Assembly: GCF_033568475.1 (NCBI RefSeq)
Contig: NC_133120.1
Location: forward strand, 90,104,151 to 90,168,150
Length of the DNA stretch: 64,000 nucleotides
From: Henckelia pumila
Taxonomy: Eukaryota; Streptophyta; Magnoliopsida; Lamiales; Gesneriaceae
Direction of reading: 5' to 3'
The notes below the pieces were generated by a model. That model was not told the origin of the DNA. It saw nothing but the letters and a program-made list of their open reading frames with translations, and did not search any database. This document shows positions 23,180 to 33,720 of this stretch, one piece after another. The position numbers were made by a program, and so were the translations under genes. Position 1 is the first letter of the stretch. Every line of letters starts with the position of its first letter.

Positions 23180-24589
23180 GATAATTAATTCTGTGGACCA
23201 CAATTTTCCAAAAAAAATTCAAAAAAACAAAAATTGAAATCATGTTCGATATATTACTCTAGTTTTAATCGTTGAAGAGTAAATCCGCCACAATTTCAAT
23301 TCACAAACATGTTTCATTTCTAAATATTAGCAAACTAATAAAAAAAAGTAACATGTAATCATGCATCATTCAATAAATTAAGATTTTATTCTATTTTGTA
23401 ATTTTTTTTTTGCTTTTGCAAGCTCAAATGGACGTGAAACTTTTTTCCAAGTCGATGATTACGTTTTTTAATTAGAAAAAAAACTATGGTAACTTGCAAA
23501 TAATTTAATAAGATCCAAAATAAAGATGAAATAAGGAAATAAAATTCATCATAGAACAAAGCAAAAATATAAACGTAATCACTTAAATACAAAACTAACA
23601 GTCACACATAAAATCAAATTTTGATGCTAACAAAAATCGAAAATGAGATTATCAATCTTAGCTTTGTGGACTAACAGAAATCGCATCTGTTGCAGGTTGA
23701 AAGCTGTGGTAATTCCCTCGGAGAGGTACGTACAAATTTGCTAATTTTGTTTGTTTAATGTCATTCTGGAATGTGCATGGAGCTTTTTTTTGGTTTCTTT
23801 ACATTTCTATGAATTCATTTTCTTATTGCGGACATTAATTAAATATAGATTCGAAATCCCAAGTTTTTTATTTGCTTTAAAACCTAAATATTGTGGTAAA
23901 GAATTACTTTGACAACCTGAAGCTAGCCTGTTCATTAATTGAGTAGCGTGACGATAAAAATTTGCTTTTTTGGCTTCCTAATATAAATGGAGTTTCTTTG
24001 GATACAAAAGTTATTAGTTTAAAAAAACACTTAATTACGTCCAGCCTTTTAAATTGCTTTTATTAAAAAAAAGCAGAAACATTTTTAGTGTTTGGATAAA
24101 TGTTAAAAAGTAATTTTTTAAATTAAAACATAAGCAAAAGTCAAAAGGCCAAAATTTTTTGCTTTTAAAAAAACACTTATTTGGGCTTTAAAAAGTGCTT
24201 TATTAAAAACGTCTATTGTAACCAAACACATAACTTTTTTAAAAAAACAATTTTTTTTAAAAAAATAGTACTTTTCCTAAACTAGCTACTATTCCCAAAC
24301 GGTCTCATTATGAATAGCTTTTGTTTGTTTAGTGACATTAATTTAGCGTCATGCATGTTTTTTCGAGTGACTGTGTGCCCCTGAACTACTTGTACACACG
24401 GAACGGGAGAAATATGCAAAAAAGTACGTTAAAACCAGAACATATATACCAAAGAATTGGGGAGGTAGGAGGTCGATAAAGGAGAAGAGAAATACAAACA
24501 CCTACGAATTATAAGAAATTACGTACGTATGAAAACTAATTTTGTAATTGTTTAGCAATTAAGCTCACTCATTTTTTTGGAAATTCGAA
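23180..24589. other. Intergenic DNA between the copia element and the inverted duplication
   Basis: No coding region is supported. Bases 23685-23860 contain ttgcaggttgaaagctgtgg and then ggtacgtac, like a small untranslated exon with splice signals. The part from about 23730 matches 61165-61290. Bases 24010-24300 form an imperfect foldback with runs of aaaagca/tgctttt and aaacactta/taagtgttt type, probably a degraded MITE. Confidence 0.45.
24010..24300. repeat. Possible degraded foldback MITE
   Basis: Lys/Phe-codon-like A and T runs pair across the segment (tttaaaaaaacactta ... aaaaagtgctttatt; tgtttggataaa ... aaccaaacaca). Clear ends and a TSD were not found. Confidence 0.4.
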
Positions 24590-24884
24590 AAAAATTATTT
24601 TTGTTTCATCAAAATCAATGTCATCATGTCCAGCCAAGCAAACCTAGTTGGCCTGACATTAATCATGTACTGCATAAATTAAATTCAATAGATATAAATT
24701 TTTAGTACCATTAATACATAGGTTATGTGATCAATGGTCGAATAGAGAATTTAGTATTTTCGAAGGTAATATTTTCCTTTGTTTAATAAATGAGTTATTC
24801 ATATTGTACTTCTTCTTCTCCATTCATATCTACTTATTAATTCCCGTTATTAGCCAAAAGAATCCTCCAGCTTCTTTGGCATAA

Positions 24885-25108
24885 CTTTTTTTTTTTTTAA
24901 CGTGAAAACCCATAGCCGCTACCTTCGGTGTGTACTGGATAAATTCTCGAACTAACGCAATAGCCTGCAAACTACGTTAGCAGATAAAACACATTAGGCA
25001 ACTATGTGTGACATGTTAGTTCAAGAAGATGTTGGTAGGGAGAATCGAACTCTTGACCTCTGGCCAAAAGTTAACATACTCAAACAACTTGAACACCCTC
25101 TTAAGGGC
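24885..25108 (-). mobile_element. SINE (left arm copy)
   Basis: This is a 224-bp element on the minus strand with an A-rich tail (T run at 24885-24898), a pol III B box agttcgattct, and a target-site duplication of 13 bases on the plus strand: ttctttggcataa at 24872-24884, and tcctttgacataa at 25109-25121 with two differences. It is the inverted-duplication counterpart of the copy at 27310. Confidence 0.8.
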
Positions 25109-25430
25109 TCCTTTGACATAACTCTTGGTCTCAGTTTTGGCTGTTGTCTCATTGTTAGTGCAACATACACTACCCAATAGAAAAAGGATCAGAGTCGTCG
25201 GGTATGAAAAAATGTCTCCTTCTGCTAGCTCTTGATATGATACTATACAATTTGTTTGTTTGTTTGTTTTTTTTTTTCTTTTCCAGTAAACAAAAATACT
25301 CAATCTCTAATTAATGTGACAACTATAGTTTTCATAAAATTCCTGGTTAAATAAATATTTGAAGTTTTGTTTATCCATTCATATAATTAATCTGTAGAAA
25401 ATGATATTCTCTAATTACTCATTTTTAGTT

Positions 25431-25894
25431 ATGGATGCGGGAAATGTTGAGATAGTTCCTTGCGCACCATTGTCGCATGACACTTCCCATAGTTCTCCAT
25501 CGCTGCAGGACACTTCTCATAGTCCGTATATTGACATACATGAAAATGAGGTTGTTATCCCATTACCACAATCACCACAGACATCATATGATCAGTCCGA
25601 TGACGACGAAGATGGTGGTGATATTTCTTCAGATTTTTTCCTTTCCCAACTCTCCCCAGCAGCCTCTTCTTTCATTGACTCTAACCCAACAACCAGGCAA
25701 TTGGTGGAGAATGTAGAGAGAATACCTTCAATGGTGGGTAGTATGAGTCCTAGTGTGCATTATCATCATGTTGTTATTGGTTTTACTGTATTTTTCTTAG
25801 TATCTAGAAAAGGGAAAAACTCTAAAATAGAATTTGTAGTGTCTAAAGATGGTAAGAGAGAGTTTCGATCAATTTTCGAAGCCTTAGAGGCTTC
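25431..25894 (+). pseudogene. Pectinesterase-like pseudogene, copy A (N-terminal part only)
   Basis: The frame begins MDAGNVEIVPCAPLSHDTSH and keeps the acidic Ser/Pro-rich N-terminal region (DQSDDDEDGGDIS). It then runs out of frame for about 60 codons because of an extra T in the run after tcagat. It returns to frame at the end of the membrane segment (GFTVFFLVSRKGKNS) and the start of the catalytic domain (KIEFVVSKDGKREFRSIFEA). It stops at the palindrome joint. Copies B and C show what is missing: a full membrane segment and the pectinesterase beta-helix. It cannot make an enzyme. Confidence 0.85.
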
Positions 25895-26987
25895 ATGCGC
25901 TGCTCACCAACAACGACGTAAGAAGAACACCGATCAAATGTGAAGTAGATGCTGGACGCAAGGAACAAGCTAGATTGAGACAAAAATACTGCCTCCCGCT
26001 CTCAGCAAAAAAAACTACTTTTTCTGGAAATATACAGCAGTGTATCAAGAAATCACATATTTTGGCCCTGAACATCGCAATTGCGGTAGAATTGATTCCC
26101 TACTTTGGCTTTCAGCGATTCATTCACTCCTTTTAGCTTATAGTTGTAGAAAACTGAATAATCTGACCAATTTTCTACAACACCACCGTTATTTCCCTTG
26201 CGCGCAATAGTAATATCACGAGCTAAAAACCGAACTCCAATGATCACTAGAATAATTCAAGATTTTTTCAAGAAGCACAATATATAACATGAGCATAGGC
26301 ATGTAAATTGAAGGAAAGACAAATTAAAGTGTAGCATATGATTAGTCATGCTTACTTAGTGTTGCAGCCGATTGATTTCCATATAAACTCCCATTCGAAA
26401 CAATCACCGTTCGATCAACTCCCGCACCCTTAAGAAAAATGTTGGTTTTGTGTGTGTCAACATTTATCAGCTCGTAATACTCCCCGCTTTCGATATTGAT
26501 ATAAACGGGGTTGTTGCTATTGCTTGGGGAAGCCTCCAAGGCTTCGAAAATTGATCGAAACTCTCCCTTACCATCTTTAGACACTACAAATTCTATTTTA
26601 GAGTTTTTTCATTTCCTACATACTAAGAAAAATACAGTAAAACCAACAATAACAAGCATGATGATAATGCACACCAGGACTCCTACTACCGACCATTGAC
26701 TGTATTTTCTCTGCATTCTCCACCAATTACCTGCTTGCTGGGTTAGAGTCAATGAAGGAAGAGGCTGCTGGGGAGAGTTGGGAAAGGAAAAATCTGAAGA
26801 AATATCACCACCACCGTCGTCATCGTCGGACTGATCATATGATGCCTGTGGTGATTGTGGTGGTGGGATAACAACCTCAATTTCATGTATACGGATTATG
26901 GGAAGTGTCATGCAACGATGGCAAACTATGGAAAGTGTCATGCGACAATGGTGCGCAAGAAACTATCTCAACATTTCCAGCATCCAT
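25895..26987 (-). pseudogene. Pectinesterase-like pseudogene, copy B
   Basis: Reading leftward from the ATG at 26987, the gene has the acidic N-terminus and a hydrophobic segment (VGVLVCIIIMLVIVGFTVFF). After a stop in RK*KNSK comes the first pectinesterase region (VVSKDGKGEFRSIFEALEAS, GEYYELINVDTHKTNIFLKG), an intron with a GT donor (ctaagtaagc) at about 26356-26240, and GVRFLARDITIARKGNNGG in exon 2. A small deletion after NPY shifts the early frame, and further stops occur after GQNM. The gene is cut at 25895 by the palindrome joint, so the last third of the domain is lost. Confidence 0.88.
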
Positions 26988-27309
26988 AACTAGAAATGAG
27001 TAATTAGATAATATCATTTTCTACAGATTAATTATATGAATGGATAAACAAAACTTCAAATATTTATTTAACCAGGAATTTTATGAAAACTATAGTTGCT
27101 ACATTAATTAGGGATTGAGGATTTTTGTTTAGTGAAAAGGAAAAAAAAAAAACAAATTGTATAGTATCATATCAAGAGCTAGCAGAAGGATTTTTTTATA
27201 ATTCCAAAATTTTCCCCGACAACTTTGATCTTTTTTCTATTGGATAGTGTCGGTTACACTAACAAATGAGACAATAGCCAAAACTGAGACCAAGAGTTAT
27301 GCCAAAGAA

Positions 27310-27527
27310 GCCCTTAAGAGGGTGTTTACGTTTGTTGAGTAGGTGAACTCTTGACCAGAGGTCAATAGTTCGATTCTCCCTACCAACACCTTCTTGGATT
27401 AGCCTATCACACAGGGCTTGCCTAATAGATTTTACCAGCTAACGTAGTTTGCAGGCTATTGCGTTAGTTCGAGAATTTATCCAGTACACACCGAAGATAG
27501 CGGCTACGGGATCCCACATAAAAAAAA
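27310..27527 (+). mobile_element. SINE (right arm copy)
   Basis: The 218-bp element is bordered by an exact 13-bp duplication, ttatgccaaagaa, at 27297-27309 and 27528-27540. It starts gcccttaagagggtg, has a pol III B-box match agttcgattct at 27367-27377 within a tRNA-like head, and ends in an A-rich tail. The duplication plus the tail establish retroposition. The tRNA of origin is not clear. Confidence 0.85.
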
Positions 27528-27852
27528 TTATGCCAAAGAAACTGGAGGATTCTTTTGGCTGACAACGGAAATTAATAAGTAGATATTAATGGAATATAAG
27601 AGGTACAATATAAACAACCCATTTATTAAACAAAGAAAAATATTACCTTCGAAAATACTATACTTTCTATTCGGCCACTGATCACATAACCAATGTATTA
27701 ATGGTACTAAAAATTTATATCAATTGAATTTAATTTATGCAGTCAAATCATTAATGTCAGGCCAACTACGTTTGCTGCACATGATGACATTGATTTTGAT
27801 GAAACAAAAATAATTTTTTTTTCTATAGCTAGCTTTTACAAATCCAAAATCT

Positions 27853-29159
27853 ATGTATACACTTCCCATAGTCCGTATACTGACATACATGAAATTGAGG
27901 TTGTTATCCCATCACCACAAGCATCATATGATCAGTCCGCTGACGACGACGATTGGTGGTGATAATTTCTTCAGATTTTTCCTTTCCCAACTCTCCCCAG
28001 CAGCCTCTTCCTACATTGACTCTAACCCAACAAGCAGACAATTGGCGGAGAATGCAGAAAGAATACCGTCAATGGTGGGTAGTAAGAGTCCTGGTGTGCA
28101 TTATCATCATGCTTGTTATTAGTTTTACTGTATTTTTTCTTAGTATATAGGAAAGGAAAAAACTCTAAAATAGAATTTGTAGAGTCTAAAGATGGTAAGG
28201 GAGAGTTTCGATCAATTTCCGAAGCCTTGGAGGCTTCCCCAAGCAATAGCAACGACCCCGTTCATATCAATATCGAAAGCGGAGAGTATTACGAGCTGAT
28301 AAATGTTGACACGCACAAAACCAACATTGTCCTTAAGGGTGCGGGAATTGATCGAACGGTGATTGATTCGAATGTGAGTTTGGATGGAAGTCAATCGGCT
28401 GCAACACTAAGCAAGCATGCCTATATGCTACACTTTAATTTGTCTTTCCTCCAATTTATATGCCTCTGCTCATGTTATATATTGTGGTTCTTGAAAAAAT
28501 CTTGAATTATCCTAGTGATCATTGGAGTTCGGTTTCTAGCTCGTGATATTACTATTGCGCACACGGAAAATAACGGTGTTGCTGTAGAAAATTGGTCAAA
28601 TTATTCAGTTTTCTACAACTGTAAGCTGAAAGGAGTGAATGGATCGCTGAAAGCCAAAGGATGGAATCAATTTTACCGCAGTTGCGATGTTCATGGCCAA
28701 AATAATCTGATTTCCGGATACACTGCTGTATATTTCCAGAAAAGTAGATTTTTTGCTGAAAGCGAGAAGACAGTATTTTCGTCTCAATCTAGCATGTTCT
28801 TTGCGTCCAACATCTACTTCACATTTGATCGGTGTTCTTTTTACGCCGTCGGTGGTGGACAGCGAATGAAGAATTCATCAACAACATCATACTTAGGTAA
28901 ATTATTGGGGATGTATTCTAAAATTGTAGTGATTCAGTCATATCTGGATGAATCAATACACTACATTTTAGTTAATAATACTTTCCCAAACACTGCTCAT
29001 GTTTTGATTTCTTATAATTATGATCCCGGGGCAGCTATAAGTCATGTCGAGGAAATTGGTGATATTAATGTTGCATTCAAGTTCTCCCTCAGAGTGTTTT
29101 TAGACAAAAAGAAGTGGAAACTTCCAGATATAGATTATGACTTAAATTTCTCTACTTAA
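27853..29159 (+). pseudogene. Membrane-anchored pectinesterase-like protein, copy C (probable pseudogene)
   Basis: This is the longest copy. Exon 1 lacks about the first 30 codons and has two single-T insertions (near 27953 and in the T run at about 28135) that break the N-terminal frame. The membrane segment WWVVRVLVCIIIMLVI is still visible. From about 28140 the catalytic domain is open: KIEFVESKDGKGEFRSISEA ... THKTNIVLKGAGIDRTVI, a 105-bp intron (28411-28515) with a GC donor and AG acceptor, then GVRFLARDITIAH through to the TAA at 29157. Pectinesterases demethylate wall pectin using two Asp and one Arg. Here the GxxDFIFG motif reads GQNNLISG (Asp lost) and YLGRPW reads YLGKLL (Arg lost), so no esterase activity is expected. 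Confidence 0.85.
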
Positions 29160-29398
29160 TCAATCGGAGTATTTTGAAGTTGGTTGTTTAATTTGTTTGA
29201 GATGTAATCTGCATTGTAAGTGCTTCATCTTTTATGTTTTTTTAGGCCCATATTCATTATACAATTGCTTGCTTATTTGTCCTCTGTTTTTGGTCTAATA
29301 ACACATTCCACTTTCGATGCAATCTGACCATATTTGGTTCGTGACTATTGCGCATAAATTTCATGATATATATACAAGATTATTTTGAGGATGCTTAC

Positions 29399-30010
29399 AT
29401 CCCACAGTATGGCAAAGATAATACAATCTTTTGGATGCAAAAAATCAGGATTATTCAGGATCCAATGCCTGATGGCAAGTAGAAAGACGGGATTTTCCGC
29501 TGCATTACCACCAAATAATCTACAGAGATATAATATATCAACAAAGGGAATGCATTAAACTCAATATACATCCTGAAACTACAAAGTTATGCAGCCAAAA
29601 TTAAGTGACTAAACATTTTTTCAGACCAAAATCTTACCTTTTAATTCCAATGACTTACAAAATTTACTCAAACAAAAATAACATAAAACGGAAGGAATGC
29701 GACACTACCATCATCACGAAAGTAATTAGCTTACAACTGCACAAGATTTACCAACAAAATATGAACCAGAAAAGTACAACAAAAGAAAAGTGAAAAAAAA
29801 ACTCGAACCTTTTCCAGTGACGGAGGAAGGATCAGAAAATAGTGACTGACACGAGAGTCGTTTGGAGATCTCCGGTGAGGGATCGAAGGTACTGGATGAT
29901 GGGTAAAGAAATCGGGCAGTGTACGAGAGAGAAGACGTTGAAGAAACTGAAACCACCTCCGGCGAGGTGACGGAGGAGAGGTGGCAAGAAATGGCCGCCG
30001 CCGCCGCCAT
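29399..30010 (-). CDS. Two exons of a possible plastid-targeted protein, gene incomplete or very short
   Basis: Exon 1 (30010-29809) starts ATG with MAAAAAISCHLSSVTS and is rich in Ser, with Arg but few acidic residues, the composition of a chloroplast transit peptide. It ends in TGK plus one base at a GT donor. Exon 2 (29499-29399) follows an AG acceptor (ggtaatgcag) and continues in phase for 34 codons (AENPVFLLAIRHWILNNPDF ... IIFAILWD) to a GTAAGC donor. Phase and open frame over both exons support a real gene. I do not recognise the family. A candidate last exon after acttacaatgcag at about 29221 would add only six codons (ITSQTN) before a stop. Otherwise the gene is truncated where it meets pectinesterase copy C. 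Confidence 0.5.
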
Positions 30011-30239
30011 CTGAAGGAAGGAGTTGTGACTAAAGAGTGGGTTTAGGTCAGCGTGTCGTGACGGTGGGAAAAGCAAATAAAACGGTTTTTTAAAGTAAAA
30101 ATATAAGCTTCTGGTCCGGATTTAACCCCGGCTCTTGTTCAATGGACCGGCGTTTCCACTCTCCGGTTCCTTGGTTTTTTTTTATGAAATTTTGTTTTTT
30201 CACATATTTTGTGATAAAAGTCAATTTACATTTATTAAT

Positions 30240-30600
30240 ATTATTATTATTATTATTACTACTCATCTTTACTATTTTATAATAGATAAAGCCATTAAAA
30301 AAACTAAATTTGATCATTTTAATAGATTTCCAAATTTATCCTTATAATTATTTCAAACATACTCAATGATTAAGAGTAGAAAATATAATGTAATTTAGGA
30401 TTCAAAAACTTCTCACCTCTTATTCCTACTATCTCATTATCTTAATTTTTAATTATCATTATCTCATTATCTAATAAAAGAAAACATATAAATAAATTCA
30501 ATTCTATAAAAATATTATGTGCACATGCATTGCACGTGCTTAGTATATTAGTTATTATTTTTAATTAAAAAACCCCCCAACAAACCAAAAACACTGTTAA
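30240..30600. other. AT-rich spacer with a short ATT microsatellite
   Basis: A short ttattattattattatt run lies at 30238-30258. Otherwise no gene, repeat end or regulatory site is supported before the MITE at 30601. Confidence 0.5.
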
Positions 30601-31335
30601 GAGCATTTACAAGGATGTGAGGAAGTTGGTGTGGTCAAGTTGGTAACTTGATCGCATGATGATGTCAGCGTTGATAACTTCATTGTGTATTCCTACAATG
30701 ATGTGATGATGTTATAGTGATGATATTGAAATAATATTTTTTTAATTAATTAAATAATTCTTTTAAAACATAATAAAAATACAAATAAATATAACAAATT
30801 AAAAATAAAAAAAATTAAAATTAAAAACTACATTAAAAAATGCACATAAATATAAGAAATAAAAAATAATATTTTTTTAAAACATAAAAAAATAATTTTA
30901 AAAGCATACATAATATTCCAAAATAAAAAACAAACATGAAAAAAAGACACATGAATTAAACTTGACACAAGTAAATAAAAAGAAAATTTTATTGATTTTT
31001 AAAAATATAGTCGTTGACCTTTTAAAATATTTTTATTAATTATTCTTAAATTTTTTTTATTTTTTTACAATTTATTTAATTTATTTTTAATTAAAATCAT
31101 TTTTATAAATTAAAATAATAGATCAACTCCCGTCCATGTTTAAAAAAAAATTAAAAAAAAAAAAAACAAAAGATTGGTGGGGCCCGCGCGGAAAAAGAAT
31201 TGAAAAAAGAAAAGCAAGATTTGTGGGCTTCACCGCGCGGACGCTCCATAATCTTGACTGCACGCGGAAACTTTCGCATGCAGTTTCATTGCCCCTTTGA
31301 GGATCGCCCAACTTGATCGCCCCTTGGACCTGCTC
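30601..31335. mobile_element. Non-autonomous DNA transposon, PIF/Harbinger-like
   Basis: The left end gagcatttacaagga pairs with the reverse complement of the right end, gagcaggtccaaggg, at 11 of 15 positions. A TAA duplication flanks it at 30598-30600 and 31336-31338. TAA target sites fit the PIF/Harbinger superfamily. The 735-bp interior is AT-rich and has no transposase. A GC-rich patch near the right end (31180-31330, with gcgcgg motifs) gives a spurious open frame. Confidence 0.65.
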
Positions 31336-31639
31336 TAATACAGCTTTACTTTGTGGGATTTGTCTAAGACAGATTCCAGATCCGAGCAATTTTTTTTATA
31401 ATTTTTTTATTTCATTTTTGTTAATAATCTATTTATATATTAAGGGATTGCTGTTATAATCGATAAAAAATATAAATGGGGATATTGATTTTGAAAAAAG
31501 TGGGAAGCTGAATTTTTTTCCCCGAAATAGAGTGTTTACAAGTTTACATGTCAGATTTTTTTTTTATATATGGGACTCATTAGTCTTTTAACAAAATAAA
31601 AAAAAACACTCTTATTAGAGACAACTCTCTCATTTATTT

Positions 31640-32693
31640 GAATGAATGTAAAGGATAATTTTTGGATTAGAAAAAAATATTTGGGATAAGATTTTTCAAA
31701 GAAATTTCAATTTATTTACGAAAGTTTCATAATTACTTTTGTCTTTTGAAGAGTAAAAAACACAATCTAATTTATAACTAGCGTTTTGGGTTTTAACTAA
31801 TTAAGCAAAATCAAATAGAATATTTTTTTGAGAGTACTAAATCAAATAGGATATTAAGATACACAAAAGGTTGATTTTTTTGAGTGAAAAGTGAATTAAT
31901 AATTTCTCTTTTTAGTTATTATATAAACATTCTCTAAACTTGTGTGAAATTATAATAATTAGTATATCAAATAAATTTTTCAGTTCTAGTAACGAATGAT
32001 TTAATTTATTTAGATAATTAGTTAAATGATGAGACTTCTGAGACAGTCTCGCGAATTTATATTTGTGAGATTGATCGACCTGATTCATATATGCAATAAG
32101 AAGTAATATTTTTGACATAAAAGTACTTATGTCTCGTGATACAATCTCACAAATATATATTTATAAGACGAGTCGATACGATCAATACATGCAACAAAAA
32201 TAATAATTTTTATAACAAAAATAATATTTTTCATGAGTCGAGTCTATTAGAAGAATTTTCTCATAAAATTGACTTGTGAAACAGTACTCTCACATGAGTT
32301 TTTGTCATGTGAACTAAGTTCATTTGATATCATTTGTTTACTTGTTTTATAGTACTAAAATCTTATAATGAATTATTAGGACACTATATTAAATTTATGT
32401 TAATTTGTACCGGTATCATTTGTGTTTGCTAATCGAAATAATATATAATATCATAAAAATTTGTGTCAATGTGATATATATAATAAGATCGATATAATTT
32501 TTTTTTAAAAATATATAATTAGATTATTAAAATGGAGATAATTCGTCATTACTTTTACAAAAATACAATAAATACAAAGTAAAATCATTTTAATTAATTA
32601 TTCAAGAAAATAAATATTTCATATTTATTCGTTGACTTATCGATCGAGCTTTTCACAGTCTAAAACTTTGAATACACGTGGAAACATCAAGAT
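31640..32693 (+). repeat. Second copy of the segmental duplication, without the CACTA element
   Basis: Bases 31640-32538 match 174-1000 and bases 32549-32690 match 13392-13572. The two halves are directly adjacent here (aaaatggagataattcgtcattactttt). This copy is therefore an empty-site relative of the CACTA-bearing locus, although about 350 bp left and 95 bp right of the transposon are also missing. Bases 31380-31640 before it are AT-rich without features. Confidence 0.85.
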
Positions 32694-32867
32694 TTGAGGC
32701 ATTATTTGAACTAATTTTGTTCTTCTCGTGCACTATTCTTATATAATCAGAGGCCATTCCGTCCACATTTTCATCGTTCCCCAACATAAAACTAGATGGG
32801 TGCTTAATACCATCCACCATTTCAATAGGGGTGGAGCTACATGATCCCGAAAATAGGCGACCACCCT
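32660..32867 (-). other. Possible terminal exon of an unrecognised gene
   Basis: Leftward from a good splice acceptor (ttttttttgaatttcag) the frame reads EGGRLFSGSCSSTPIEMVDG and continues through FMLGNDENVDGMASDYIRIV to a stop after IQSFRL, about 70 codons. The last part overlaps the segmental duplication. A second exon-like frame (DSQDGCDFSIIEEE) after a tttttttag acceptor lies near 33140-33185, but its phase does not join cleanly. No protein family was recognised; it may be a gene remnant. Confidence 0.3.
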
Positions 32868-33390
32868 CCCTGAAATTCAAAAAAAAAATTAGTACTATAT
32901 ATATAATATCTTTTTAAAATAAATTTTAATGAGTGATGCTACAGGTACAACGAAATTTGTATATCAAATCTTACGACATAAAAAAATTTAATACAAGAAT
33001 TTAATTTATCAAAATGTCACGATGCATTAAATACAAAATCTCGCGATAGCAAAATCTCACGATATTATTGTTGTAAATATCGTGATTTATTGTATCTTTA
33101 GCATTTTCCAATTTTAATTGTACAACTTCCTCCTCAATAATAGAAAAGTCACATCCATCTTGACTATCACTAAAAAAAGATTATATTAACTAATATCGTT
33201 TTGAAAGATATTATGAAGTGATAGATTTTCAAAGATTTAAACATATATCTCTTTAACTAGATGAACACAAATTTTTTTGTCATGTATAGCATGTTTTGAT
33301 CCATAAAATTCATTTTTTTTTACTTATGATAAGAAAAATTATTTCAATTTGCTCAGTTTTATCATCTGATTTCTCTTTAGTAGAGTTAGC

Positions 33391-33720
33391 GCATCTTGAG
33401 CACCAACATCATACCTTTATTTGAGATATGAAGTATCAGTCAATTTTCTGATTTCGCAGAAATTAGCGAGATTGTTAAAAGAATCGTTTAATAGAAAAAA
33501 CATCAATAATTTTATTTGATATATTTACTTTGTTAATTGGCATTGTTATATATTCGTTGTAACTGCAATTGTAGAAAACGTTTTTTTAGTATTGAAAATT
33601 ATTAAAAATCACTTCGTAATCGGCTGAAAAATGATCAAATAACTGTTTGATACCTTATGTGTTTCATACAGTTGATAAGGAAAATATTATTCATTATTTT
33701 CAAAGCATGAAATTTAGGAG
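33391..33720 (+). pseudogene. hAT-family transposase C-terminal relic (zf-MYM/TTF type)
   Basis: Frames along this stretch, with several stops and shifts, read ISDFAEISEIVKRIV, then FYLIYLLC.LALLYI, then V.TAIVENVFLVLKIIKNHF and RLKNDQ. This is the order of the hAT dimerisation region in plant TTF/MYM-type transposases (L.KL.VE..K...YPLVY.LLKLALLLPVATA.VER.FS.MK.IK..LRN). At least five stops make it a dead fossil. No element ends were found nearby. Confidence 0.65.

Larger units (their letters stand above)
24590..27815. repeat. Large inverted duplication with about 1.3-kb arms
   Basis: The left arm, 24590-25894, matches the reverse complement of 26529-27815 over its whole length, including a SINE and the 5' part of a pectinesterase-like gene. 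The 634-bp spacer (25895-26528) is the rest of the minus-strand copy. At the inner joint, left-arm sequence ending gaggcttc meets reverse-strand gene sequence starting cttcatgcgc, sharing the 4 bases CTTC (25891-25894). The arms differ by substitutions and small indels, so the event is not very recent. Confidence 0.9.

Noticed and set aside
25016-25303. Minus-strand 95-codon frame over the left arm
   Set aside because: It runs through the SINE and its flank and has no protein similarity.
27367-27377. B-box-like agttcgattct as a tRNA gene
   Set aside because: No cloverleaf could be formed; the flanking 13-bp duplications and A tail show a SINE.
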